From Anaerostipes sp. 992a (GTDB taxonomy: Bacteria > Bacillota > Clostridia > Lachnospirales > Lachnospiraceae): a DNA stretch of 64,000 nucleotides. Below the pieces are notes generated by a model. It made no database searches and had not been told where the DNA came from. It saw only the letters and a list, made by a program, of their open reading frames with translations. The position numbers and the translations under genes are program-made. Positions 27,123 through 35,918 of this stretch are shown here, piece by piece. The stretch is from NCBI RefSeq assembly GCF_001940245.1, contig NZ_MJIG01000004.1, positions 1-64,000 on the forward strand. Direction: 5' to 3'. Numbering within the stretch: the stretch's first letter is position 1; each line of letters opens with the position of its first letter.

Positions 27123-29529
27123 AGAAACTTTATACTCATTGATAAAAGACCGGCCTCTTTATCTGGATGGAGCAACTGGAAGTAATCTGCAGAAAGCAGG
27201 TATGCCGACGGGTGTATGTCCAGAGCTTTGGATCCTAAAGCACCCAGAGGTTTTGATTTCTTTACAGGAAGAATACGTGAAGGCAGGAACACAGATATTA
27301 TATGCTCCTACGTTTTCTGGAAACCGAATCAAATTACGGGAATACGGATTAGAAGATCAGATAAAGGAGATGAACACGGAACTGGTGGGATTGTCCAAAA
27401 AGGCTGCTGATGGGAAAGCCTATGTAGCAGGTGATCTTACGATGACGGGCGAGAGTCTGGCTCCAATGGGATCTATGCAGCTGGAAGAATTGATCGATAT
27501 TTATAAAGAGCAGGCTTCTATTTTACTGGAAGCAGGTGTGGACTTATTTGTAGTAGAGACCATGATGAGTCTGGCAGAATCCCGTGCGGCTTTGATTGCG
27601 ATTAAGGAAATCTGTGATCTTCCGGTCATCATTTCTATGACATTTAATGAAGATGGAAGAACTTTGTATGGTACGGACCCGGCTACGGCGGTGGTTGTGC
27701 TTCAGAGTCTGGGAGCAGATGTGATTGGTGTTAACTGCTCTACGGGACCGGCAGAAATGGCTGAGATTGTTTCTACTATGAAGAAATATGCAAATGTACC
27801 GATTTTGGCAAAACCGAATGCTGGTCTTCCAAAGCTGATCGATGGAGAAACTGTCTATGATATGAAGGCAGAGGAATTTGCTTCTTATGGACCAATGCTT
27901 GTGGAGGCCGGTGCAGCTATCCTGGGTGGCTGCTGTGGTACGGATCCAGAACATATTCGTCAGTTGGTGGAAGCGACTATTTCTCTTGTTCCAAAACCAG
28001 CGAATTCTCAATATAAGCGAATTCTGGCATCTGAGCGTAAAGTACAGGAAATCGATGTGGATGGTCCATTTTTAGTTATTGGAGAGCGAATCAATCCAAC
28101 TGGTAAGAAGAAGCTACAGGCATCCTTACGAGAGGGTGATATGGATGTGGTCATCGAGATGGCAGAACAGCAGGAGGAAATGGGTGCCGATATTTTAGAT
28201 GTGAATATGGGCATGAATGGTATTGATGAAAAGGCAATGATGTTAAAAGCCATTGAGGAAATTACCCTTACGACCAATCTTCCGCTTTGCATCGATTCCA
28301 GCCATGTGGATGTTATTGAGGCCGCATTAAGACATTATCCTGGACGGGCATTGATCAATTCCATTTCTTTGGAAAAGGTAAAATTTGAAAAACTGCTCCC
28401 GATTGCTAAAAAATATGGAGCCATGTTCATCCTGCTTCCATTGTCTGATGCTGGTCTTCCAAAGAATATAGAAGAAAAGAAGGATATTATTCATACAATA
28501 GTAGATCGGGCTTTATCCTTAGGTTTGCGAAAAGAAGATATTATTGTAGATGGTCTGGTTGCAACTGTTGGTGCCAATAAAAAAGCAGCCATTGAGACAT
28601 TGGAAACCATTTCTTATTGCAGAGATGTATTAGGGCTGGCAACGGTGGGAGGATTATCTAATATTTCTTTTGGTCTTCCAAGCCGTGCATATGTGAATGC
28701 AGCATTTGTTACCATGGCAATCCAGAAGGGACTTACTATGGCAATCGCAAATCCTTCCAGTGAAATCATGATGAATATTGCTTATGCCAGTGATCTTTTA
28801 TTGAATAAGCAAGATGCTGATCTTCGTTATATTCATCGGATGAACCAGCTTTCTGATAAAGTTGTAGATACTGGAAGTGAGACGGTGGCAGAAGCAACAC
28901 AAAAAAATGATGTATTTCATTGTGTTTTAAAGGGAAATAAAAAATCGATTTTAAACGAAGTCAAACGGGAAATAGAAAAAGGAAAGGCTCCCGGATTCAT
29001 TATTAATGAAGAATTAATTCCTGCCATCAATGAGGTCGGAAGGCTGTTTGAACAGCAGATTTACTTCCTTCCTCAATTGATCTCCAGTGCGGAAACTATG
29101 AAAACGGCCATTGAATATTTAGAACCAATGCTGGAATCTGATGATTCTTCTGAAAAAAAAGCTACTATCATCATGGCAACGGTAGAAGGTGATATTCATG
29201 ATATTGGAAAAAATCTGGTAGTTTTAATGCTAAAGAATTATGGATATCATGTCATTGATCTTGGTAAGGATGTATCAAAAGAACGGATCATTCAGGCTGC
29301 AATAGAAGAAAAGGCAGATATTATTGGCTTGTCTGCATTGATGACAACTACGATGATGCGCATGAAGGATGTAGTGGAACTGGTGAAAGAAAAACAATTA
29401 AATATAAAGGTGATCATCGGAGGAGCAGTAATCACGCAAAGCTTTGCAGATGAGATAGGTGCAGATGGATACTCAAAAGATGCAGCCGATGCGGTAACGC
29501 TAGTGCAGAGGCTGTGTAGTAATTCTTAA
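27115..29529 (+). CDS. metH: Cobalamin-dependent methionine synthase without reactivation domain
   Basis: 804 residues, versus about 1,200 for E. coli MetH. Domains in order: homocysteine-binding barrel (1-290; DGATGSNL, VNCSTGP, GGCCGTDPEHI zinc cysteines), pterin-binding barrel (about 320-590; GERINPTGKKK, DVNMG, NSISLEK), cap, and B12-binding Rossmann domain (about 680-804) with the cobalt ligand in DIHDIGKN. The AdoMet/reactivation domain is missing and is probably supplied by the protein at 24728-25306. Starts inside the end of the previous gene after GGAGGA. No cobalamin or SAM riboswitch is visible upstream. Confidence 0.94.
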   Translation: MTKETLYSLIKDRPLYLDGATGSNLQKAGMPTGVCPELWILKHPEVLISLQEEYVKAGTQILYAPTFSGNRIKLREYGLEDQIKEMNTELVGLSKKAADGKAYVAGDLTMTGESLAPMGSMQLEELIDIYKEQASILLEAGVDLFVVETMMSLAESRAALIAIKEICDLPVIISMTFNEDGRTLYGTDPATAVVVLQSLGADVIGVNCSTGPAEMAEIVSTMKKYANVPILAKPNAGLPKLIDGETVYDMKAEEFASYGPMLVEAGAAILGGCCGTDPEHIRQLVEATISLVPKPANSQYKRILASERKVQEIDVDGPFLVIGERINPTGKKKLQASLREGDMDVVIEMAEQQEEMGADILDVNMGMNGIDEKAMMLKAIEEITLTTNLPLCIDSSHVDVIEAALRHYPGRALINSISLEKVKFEKLLPIAKKYGAMFILLPLSDAGLPKNIEEKKDIIHTIVDRALSLGLRKEDIIVDGLVATVGANKKAAIETLETISYCRDVLGLATVGGLSNISFGLPSRAYVNAAFVTMAIQKGLTMAIANPSSEIMMNIAYASDLLLNKQDADLRYIHRMNQLSDKVVDTGSETVAEATQKNDVFHCVLKGNKKSILNEVKREIEKGKAPGFIINEELIPAINEVGRLFEQQIYFLPQLISSAETMKTAIEYLEPMLESDDSSEKKATIIMATVEGDIHDIGKNLVVLMLKNYGYHVIDLGKDVSKERIIQAAIEEKADIIGLSALMTTTMMRMKDVVELVKEKQLNIKVIIGGAVITQSFADEIGADGYSKDAADAVTLVQRLCSNS

Positions 29530-29605
29530 GATTTCTTTAATTGTAAAAAACTAATCGAAAAAAGTGTTGCATATTGTTGAAATGTGGTATAACCTAATAT
29601 TATGA

Positions 29606-29805
29606 TGTTGGGGCCAAAAGCCTTTGCCCCCTTGATACCAACGGATTTCTCCGTGTTTCACGCTCACGAAATCCTAAAAACATTCGAAATCCGCTCATTT
29701 TTCTACGAAAAATGGCTACTTTCTCATGTTTTACGGGTCCCAAAGTCATGCTTTTTCATGCAAGCATGAACAGCATGACCTTTTGACTCTGGTATCATAT
29801 TATGC
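29606..29805. repeat. MITE-like interspersed element candidate
   Basis: A roughly 200-base non-coding block between metH and the LCP gene. It is bounded by TTGATACCA (29632-29640) and its inverse TGGTATCA (about 29790-29798), and contains nested inverted repeats: GGATTTC ... GAAATCC (29642-29673), and CATGC ... GCATG elements near 29748-29780. GC and texture differ from neighbouring genes. No reading frame. Resembles small palindromic repeats scattered in Clostridia; copy number cannot be tested here. Confidence 0.5.
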
Positions 29806-29831
29806 ATACTTAAGGAGGACGTTATGAAGTT

Positions 29832-31073
29832 ATGAATAAGAAAAAAATTATTTTGAGGGTAGTATTTGCAGTGGCCTTGATCATTACGATTGGTGCCAGC
29901 AGTCTGTGGGGATATTACGATGCAGTAATGGCTTATTTTAAAGAAACCAGTACAGATAAAATCGACCAGTCAGGTGATGGTTTAGTATCTGATAAAGATA
30001 TCATTAATATTTTAGTTGTAGGTTCGGATAGACGTTCCGATGAATCAGCTAATGGACGTTCGGATTCTACTATGATCGCAACGATCGATATGAAGGAGAA
30101 AAAAGTTAAAGTAACTTCTTTGATGCGTGATATGTATGTGGATATTCCAGGACACGGTATGGATAAATTCAATTCCTCTTATTCTTATGGAGGAGTAGAA
30201 TTGTTATCTAAGACGATTACGCAAAACTTTGACATTAAATTGGATGGTTATGTTATCGTAGACTTTGGTTCTTTCCGAAAAGTGATTGACAAAGTAGGTG
30301 GTGTTGAGGTCGAGCTTACAGCAGAAGAAGCGGAATACTTAAATACTACTAAGTTTGTTGCAAAAGCAAAGTACCGTAATTTAAAAGAAGGAAAGCAGAC
30401 GTTAAATGGGTACCAGGCATTGGCTTATGCCAGAATCCGTAAGGTAACACATCCAAAATACGGAGATGGAGAATTTGGACGTTGTTTAAGACAGCAGGCA
30501 GTGCTGCAGGCTATCTTAGATAAGGTAAAAGATCAGAGTATTACTTCTATTTTAGGAATTGCTACCAGTCTGATGAGTGATGTATCTACAGATTTAGATG
30601 CAAATACGATCAAAAAGCTGGTAAAAGTGGTTATGGACTTTAATTTAAATAAGATAGAATCTCTTCGTATTCCATATGAAGGAACTTATTTGATGGGACG
30701 AAGAAATGGTATGTTTGTATTTATTATCAACTTAGAAGCCAATAAAGCTGTGTTACAGAAATTCATCTTTAATATTGGTGATGATGATGTGGATTATGCA
30801 AAAGACTTTGGTGAGATTGAAGAACCGGCCAGCGATGGAAGCTCTACAAGTTCTTCTTATCAGGAAGAAACGAATATGTACGATAATGAACCTGAGTCTG
30901 GAGATACTTCTTACACTACCAGTGCACCATCAACAACGGAGGCACCTACGGAAGCTCCCACAACAGCAGCTTCTACAACGGCTGCACCATCAACAACGGA
31001 GGCACCTACGGAAGCTCCTACAACAGCAGCTCCGCCAACAGATGCACCTTCTGATGATGAAGCAGCGAATTAA
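29832..31073 (+). CDS. LytR-CpsA-Psr (LCP) family cell-wall polymer ligase
   Basis: 413-residue membrane-anchored enzyme that transfers undecaprenyl-linked glycopolymers to peptidoglycan. One N-terminal helix (about 6-26), then the LCP domain: ILVVGSDRRSDESANGRSDS, TSLMRDMYVDIPG, FNSSYSYGG, YQALAYARIRK and FGRCLRQQ with the catalytic Asp/Arg set. A Thr/Pro/Ala-rich tail from about 345 contains a 20-residue tandem repeat (60 bp, twice, 30923-31031), likely a wall spacer. The best Shine-Dalgarno (AGGAGG, 29813-29818) is better spaced for a three-codon ORF (ATG 29824) whose stop overlaps this ATG. Confidence 0.9.
   Translation: MNKKKIILRVVFAVALIITIGASSLWGYYDAVMAYFKETSTDKIDQSGDGLVSDKDIINILVVGSDRRSDESANGRSDSTMIATIDMKEKKVKVTSLMRDMYVDIPGHGMDKFNSSYSYGGVELLSKTITQNFDIKLDGYVIVDFGSFRKVIDKVGGVEVELTAEEAEYLNTTKFVAKAKYRNLKEGKQTLNGYQALAYARIRKVTHPKYGDGEFGRCLRQQAVLQAILDKVKDQSITSILGIATSLMSDVSTDLDANTIKKLVKVVMDFNLNKIESLRIPYEGTYLMGRRNGMFVFIINLEANKAVLQKFIFNIGDDDVDYAKDFGEIEEPASDGSSTSSSYQEETNMYDNEPESGDTSYTTSAPSTTEAPTEAPTTAASTTAAPSTTEAPTEAPTTAAPPTDAPSDDEAAN
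30923..31031 (+). repeat. 60-bp tandem repeat in LCP gene tail
   Basis: Bases 30923-30971 and 30983-31031 are identical but for one position, with exact 60-base period. It encodes APSTTEAPTEAPTTAA twice. A unit-number polymorphism would change tail length by 20 residues without a frameshift. Confidence 0.85.
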
Positions 31074-31093
31074 CAATCAAAGAGTTGATGTTA

Positions 31094-31126
31094 TACCTCA
31101 GTTAAGGAAATATCTTAACTGAGGTA
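31094..31126 (+). terminator. Hairpin after LCP gene
   Basis: TACCTCAGTTAAG, loop of 7, CTTAACTGAGGTA: perfect 13-bp stem 20 bases after the stop. No strong U run follows, so it may end transcription weakly or protect the 3' end. Confidence 0.65.
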
Positions 31127-31143
31127 TCATATTCATGTGTCAA

Positions 31144-31214
31144 ATGAAAAATTTTCATTTTATAGTTGTAGAAGGGTTTAGAAACTTGACAACGATTAAG
31201 TCAATTGTTAAAAT
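31144..31214 (+). promoter_or_regulatory. Promoter of ilvN with upstream palindrome
   Basis: TTGACA (31186-31191), 17-base spacer, TAAAAT (31209-31214): strong match. A perfect palindrome ATGAAAA-A-TTTTCAT (31144-31158) lies 27 bases upstream, and TTGAC/GTCAA half-sites flank the spacer. Possible operators; no T-box or leader-peptide attenuator is visible. Confidence 0.7.
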
Positions 31215-31245
31215 ATGTACAGTTATGTATTAAAGGGGAAATTTT

Positions 31246-31743
31246 ATGAAACAGATTGTTTTATCATTATTAGTAGATAACACACCTGGTGTATTAAGCC
31301 GGGTAGCAGGATTATTTACCAGACGAGGATACAATATTGATAGTATCGCAGCTGGTGTAACACAGAATCCTAAGTATACAAGAATCACAGTTGTAGCAAC
31401 CGGCGATGATATTATTTTAGAACAGATTCGAAAACAGCTTTTAAAATTAGAAGATGTTGTTAAAATCATGCAGTTGGAAGACAACAATTCTGTTTGCAGA
31501 GAGCTTGTTTTAGTAAAAGTGAAAGCAGACAAGAAAGAAAAGCAGGAGATTATTGCAGTTGCAGATATTTTCCGTGCAAAGATCGTAGATGTCAGCAAAA
31601 ACTCATTGATTATTGAGCTTACTGGTAATGTGAATAAGATTCAGGCATTTATCAGTCTCTTAGATGGATTTGACATTATCGAAATGGTTCGTACAGGTCT
31701 TACGGGACTTGGAAGAGGCAAGAATATTGCCAGTGTTGAGTAA
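31246..31743 (+). CDS. ilvN: Acetolactate synthase small (regulatory) subunit
   Basis: 165-residue regulatory subunit of acetohydroxyacid synthase, first step of branched-chain amino acid synthesis; gives valine feedback sensitivity. N-terminal ACT domain: LSLLVDNTPGVLSRVAGLFTR with RRGYNIDSI; C-terminal half NSLIIELTGNVNKIQAFISL, length normal. AAGGGGA precedes the ATG. The catalytic subunit ilvB is not in the window; ilvC follows after 95 bases. Confidence 0.93.
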   Translation: MKQIVLSLLVDNTPGVLSRVAGLFTRRGYNIDSIAAGVTQNPKYTRITVVATGDDIILEQIRKQLLKLEDVVKIMQLEDNNSVCRELVLVKVKADKKEKQEIIAVADIFRAKIVDVSKNSLIIELTGNVNKIQAFISLLDGFDIIEMVRTGLTGLGRGKNIASVE

Positions 31744-31774
31744 TACTTGGAGTATATTTTACTCTGATTTTACT

Positions 31775-31799
31775 GGTTAAAATCTGCCAAATTTTAACC
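31775..31799 (+). terminator. Hairpin between ilvN and ilvC
   Basis: GGTTAAAAT, loop CTGCCAA, ATTTTAACC: perfect 9-bp AT-rich stem. No U run; could be an mRNA processing or stability element that sets the ilvC level. Confidence 0.45.
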
Positions 31800-31835
31800 G
31801 AATATACATATTATTTCATAAAATGGGAGGAATAG

Positions 31836-32858
<1,023 letters not shown>

Positions 32859-32873
32859 TCGTTATAACCTTAC

Positions 32874-32901
32874 AAAAGGCAGCCTTGTTGGCTGCCTTTT
32901 T
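32874..32901 (+). terminator. Intrinsic terminator after ilvC
   Basis: AAGGCAGCC TTGTT GGCTGCCTT (32876-32898) followed by TTT. Perfect 9-bp stem. Confidence 0.92.
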
Positions 32902-32925
32902 CATGGAATAGGAAATTTCTTTTTC
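32900..32925. repeat. Interspersed palindromic repeat, truncated copy 2
   Basis: TTCATGGAATAGGAAATTTC followed by TTTTTC matches the left half of the unit at 7253-7311 base for base, then diverges. It directly abuts the ilvC terminator T run. Confidence 0.6.
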
Positions 32926-32945
32926 AAACAAGGAGAAGAAGTAGT

Positions 32946-33698
32946 ATGAAATTACAGCAGTTATTGAGCTATGTACGGAGAGCCGTTGATGATTATCACA
33001 TGATTCAGGAAGGCGATAAAATTGCGGTCGGAATTTCTGGTGGAAAGGACAGCCTGTCTTTGTTATATGCGTTAGCTCATTTACGAATCTTTTATCCAAA
33101 CCATTTTGAATTGATTGCAATTACAGTAGATCTGGGATGGGGTAATTTTGATTTAGAAGAGATAAAAGCATTATGTGATAAGCTAGATGTAGAATTTATT
33201 GTTGTTCACACGGACATTGCTGAAATTGTATTTGAGCAGAGAAAAGAAACCAACCCATGTTCCCTTTGTGCCAAGATGCGAAAAGGAGCATTGAATGAGA
33301 AAATCAAGGAACTTGGGTGCAATAAGGTGGCTTATGGACATCACAAGGATGATGTAGTAGAAACCTTATTATTATCTTTAATTTTTGAAGGAAGGATACA
33401 TTCATTTTCACCGGTGACCTATTTGGATAGAATGGATTTAACGGTGATCCGTCCTTTGCTATATGTGGATGAAGCAGATATCATTGGTTTTAAAAACAAG
33501 ATGGGCTTACCAGTAGCAAAAAGTCCGTGTCCGATGGATGGATATACCAAGCGGGAATATGCAAAAGATTTGGTGAAGCAATTGAATCATGATCATCCAG
33601 GAGCCAGAGATCGAATGTTTCGTGCCGTCGTAAATGGTGACATAAAAGGATGGCCACCAAAACCGGAACCAAGACTTCGAACGAAAACAAGAAAATAA
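32946..33698 (+). CDS. ttcA: TtcA-family tRNA thiolase (PP-loop ATPase)
   Basis: 250 residues. Adenylates and thiolates a tRNA base, in TtcA cytidine 32. PP-loop GISGGKDSLSLLYALA (about 29-44), paired cysteines CSLC (near 102-105) and a third in KSPCPMDGYTKR, the set that binds an Fe-S cluster in TtcA; GHHKDDVVETLL is the second ATP motif. AAGGAG precedes the ATG. The TtcA/TtuA/Ncs6 families are close, so the exact tRNA position is uncertain. Follows ilvC beyond a terminator and a repeat fragment. Confidence 0.85.
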   Translation: MKLQQLLSYVRRAVDDYHMIQEGDKIAVGISGGKDSLSLLYALAHLRIFYPNHFELIAITVDLGWGNFDLEEIKALCDKLDVEFIVVHTDIAEIVFEQRKETNPCSLCAKMRKGALNEKIKELGCNKVAYGHHKDDVVETLLLSLIFEGRIHSFSPVTYLDRMDLTVIRPLLYVDEADIIGFKNKMGLPVAKSPCPMDGYTKREYAKDLVKQLNHDHPGARDRMFRAVVNGDIKGWPPKPEPRLRTKTRK

Positions 33699-33733
33699 AG
33701 GTCGCATTGATATAATATGGCATATAAGAGAAG

Positions 33734-33779
33734 AAAACACAGATACAAATAAAAAAGTGTCTGTGTTTTTATTTGTATC
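33734..33779 (+). terminator. Terminator region with two competing hairpins after ttcA
   Basis: AAAACACAGA (33734-33743) can pair with TCTGTGTTTT (33760-33769) followed by TATT; alternatively GATACAAATAAAAA (33743-33756) pairs with TTTTTATTTGTATC (33766-33779). The stems share bases and exclude each other. Confidence 0.65.
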
Positions 33780-33796
33780 AATTTTTCAGGAATGAA

Positions 33797-33825
33797 TTGT
33801 ATTTTAAAGCAGATAGTAGTATAAT
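33797..33825 (+). promoter_or_regulatory. Promoter of xerS-like gene
   Basis: TTGTAT (33797-33802), 17-base spacer, TATAAT (33820-33825). Confidence 0.65.
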
Positions 33826-33851
33826 AAAAGAGGAATCAATCTATACGCGAA

Positions 33852-33878
33852 ATACCGATTTAAATTATAGATTGGTAT
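33852..33878. other. Candidate dif-like recombination site
   Basis: ATACCGATTTA, 5-base centre AATTA, TAGATTGGTAT: two 11-base arms, inverted with 2 mismatches, about the dimensions of a Xer core site (11 + 6 + 11). It lies 60 bases upstream of the XerS-like gene, as difSL lies upstream of xerS in streptococci. It could instead be an operator or a 5' UTR hairpin. Confidence 0.4.
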
Positions 33879-33938
33879 ATTTAGCTGCATACCTCTCTCG
33901 ATTTTCTTTATTTTATACATAGAAAGGAAATTTATTTT

Positions 33939-35021
33939 ATGAAAGAAATTACAACTTATCATGAGAAAAAATATGTGGATGATACATTAAAACTACGTGA
34001 GCTGCTCACACAACTTCCGCCGTTTGCAAAGGAATATTTTAGAGCTATGGAGCCAACGTCCTCCGTACGAACCAGAATTGCATATGCCTATGATCTTCGA
34101 GTATTTTTTACATATTTAATTGATACCAATCCAGTATATCGGTCTTATCAGATGACAGATTTCCGCCCTACTGACTTGGATCAGCTTCAATCGGTGGATT
34201 TAGAGGAATATATGGAATATTTAAAGGTCTACGACTCCCCTACCAAGCAAATGACCAATACAGAACGCGGTATTTATCGCAAAATGTCTTCTCTTCGAAG
34301 CTTTTATGCTTATTATTATAAACGTCAGCTTATAACGACAAATCCAACGCTTCTCGTTGATATGCCAAAGATTCATGAGAAAAACATTATTCGTCTGGAA
34401 CCGGATGAAATCGCGAATTTGCTGGATTATATTGAAAAGGGCGGAGAAAATCTGACAGGACAGAGAAAAGCTTATTATGAAAAGACAAAAATACGTGATT
34501 TTGCCATTGTCACGCTTCTTCTCGGCACAGGGATCCGTGTATCTGAATTGGTAGGACTAGACCTTGAGGATGTGGATTTTAAGAATAATGGGCTTCATCT
34601 GATTCGAAAAGGAAATAAAGAGATGATCGTCTATTTTGGTGAAGAGGTGGAATACGCTCTTCAGCAATATATTAACACAGATCGGAAAAAGATCATACCT
34701 CTTCCAGGACATGAGCATGCCCTCTTCTTCTCTATGCAAAAGAAACGGATTGGAGTTCAGGCAGTGCAAAATCTTGTAAAGAAATATGCAAAGGAAATCA
34801 CTCCCCTTAAGAAAATTACTCCTCATAAACTACGCAGTACCTATGGTACTTCTCTTTATCAGGAAACGGATGATATTTATCTCGTTGCAGAAGTTTTGGG
34901 TCATAATGATGTTAATACAACAAGAAAGCATTATGCGGCCATGTCAGATCAAAAACGTCGTTATGCGGCCAATAAAGTAACCTTGCGGGAAAAAAGAGAA
35001 GAAAATACGTCGGTAAATTGA
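33939..35021 (+). CDS. Tyrosine recombinase, XerS-like
   Basis: 360-residue site-specific recombinase. N-terminal SAM-like DNA-binding domain (about 20-140) and catalytic domain with the full set R200 (GTGIRVSELVG), K224 (IRKGNKE), H296 and R299 (HKLRSTYGT), H322 (LGHND) and Y332. Length and layout match the single-recombinase XerS of streptococci (356 residues), longer than XerC/XerD (about 300). Expected to resolve chromosome dimers at dif. It is a single gene with its own promoter, no excisionase or phage genes nearby, and sits exactly where gene direction flips. AAAGGAA precedes the start. Confidence 0.85.
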   Translation: MKEITTYHEKKYVDDTLKLRELLTQLPPFAKEYFRAMEPTSSVRTRIAYAYDLRVFFTYLIDTNPVYRSYQMTDFRPTDLDQLQSVDLEEYMEYLKVYDSPTKQMTNTERGIYRKMSSLRSFYAYYYKRQLITTNPTLLVDMPKIHEKNIIRLEPDEIANLLDYIEKGGENLTGQRKAYYEKTKIRDFAIVTLLLGTGIRVSELVGLDLEDVDFKNNGLHLIRKGNKEMIVYFGEEVEYALQQYINTDRKKIIPLPGHEHALFFSMQKKRIGVQAVQNLVKKYAKEITPLKKITPHKLRSTYGTSLYQETDDIYLVAEVLGHNDVNTTRKHYAAMSDQKRRYAANKVTLREKREENTSVN

Positions 35022-35049
35022 AAAGACAGGAGCTTCTTCTCCTGTCTTT
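35022..35049. terminator. Bidirectional terminator between xerS-like and cytidylate-kinase-like genes
   Basis: AAAGACAGGAG (35022-35032) pairs with CTCCTGTCTTT (35039-35049), serving the converging genes. Confidence 0.85.
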
Positions 35050-35063
35050 CACAATGCTGATTT

Positions 35064-35714
35064 TTATTTTTCTAAATTTTGTTGTAACCGTTTCATTTTT
35101 AAATCAGCAGCATATCGAATCAAATCTACACTTCCATGGATGCCATACTTACTACTATCTAGGCATAAATCATAGCTTTTTGCATCCCCCCACCTATTAG
35201 AAGTATAATAATTGTAATAGCTTGCACGTTCTTTATCTTTCTTTGTTAACACTTCCTTACAACGATTCTCGGCAACTCCATAAACCTCCTGTGCACGTTT
35301 CATTCTTGCATCCAAAGGTGCTTTAACATATACACTCAAAAATGGAAGATTTAAATCACTTAAGGCATAATCTGCACAACGACCTACAAATACGCAGGGA
35401 CCTTGCTTGGCCAGATTCTTAATAGTATCAAAGGATGCCAAAAATACCTTGTAATTAATCGGCATATCAAAAGAATTATTGTTATACCCTAATGAAAAAG
35501 GATCCATAACCAATGAGTATAAAAAACTGGAGGTAGGCTTTTCATCAAAACTCTCAAATATCTCTTCACAAATGCCGCTTTCCTTTGCCGCTTCTTTTAA
35601 TAATTCGCTGTCATAAAATGGAATACTTAGATCTTCGGCTAATTTCTGTCCAATTATATGTCCACCACTTCCATATTGACGATCAATGGTGATAATCATA
35701 TTATTATTGCTCAT
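35064..35714 (-). CDS. Cytidylate kinase-like family protein
   Basis: 216-residue P-loop protein. IITIDRQYGSGGHIIGQKLAEDL carries a modified Walker A (GSGGHIIG in place of GSGKST), a hallmark of the clostridial cytidylate-kinase-like family of unknown substrate; VFVGRCADYAL and a LID-like RMKRAQEVYG follow. GGAGGTG supports the start at 35714; 13 further upstream codons are unlikely. It may phosphorylate a nucleotide, but the missing P-loop Lys makes this uncertain. Not the genuine cmk. Confidence 0.8.
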   Translation of the reverse strand: MSNNNMIITIDRQYGSGGHIIGQKLAEDLSIPFYDSELLKEAAKESGICEEIFESFDEKPTSSFLYSLVMDPFSLGYNNNSFDMPINYKVFLASFDTIKNLAKQGPCVFVGRCADYALSDLNLPFLSVYVKAPLDARMKRAQEVYGVAENRCKEVLTKKDKERASYYNYYTSNRWGDAKSYDLCLDSSKYGIHGSVDLIRYAADLKMKRLQQNLEK

Positions 35715-35830
35715 AACGAACACCTCCGTTCTTTCATTGTCTATATTATACATGATTAATCTCGCTTTGTACAGATAATTTGGAGTTATTTCACAAAAAA
35801 TTAACGTATTTTTACATTTTTTTGAAATGT

Positions 35831-35884
35831 AATTCTAGAATTTTGTAAGAAAAATTTGAATTCCTAGTATGCCTATGGTATTAT
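35831..35884 (+). promoter_or_regulatory. Promoter and palindrome before Rrf2-type gene
   Basis: TTGAAT (35856-35861), 17-base spacer, TATTAT (35879-35884). An interrupted palindrome overlaps the -35: AATTC ... AATTTT GTAAGA AAAATT ... GAATT (35831-35862). Placement fits autorepression by the Rrf2 protein. Confidence 0.55.
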
Positions 35885-35918
35885 AAGAGTAATGAAACGG
35901 GAAAGGAATGGGTAGAAA

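Noticed and set aside
33939-35021. Integrase of a prophage or genomic island
   Set aside because: No excisionase, phage genes, tRNA target or att repeats nearby; length and context fit a chromosomal XerS.
35064-35714. Genuine cytidylate kinase (cmk)
   Set aside because: The P-loop reads GSGGHIIG without the conserved Lys; the protein belongs to a kinase-like family of unknown substrate.
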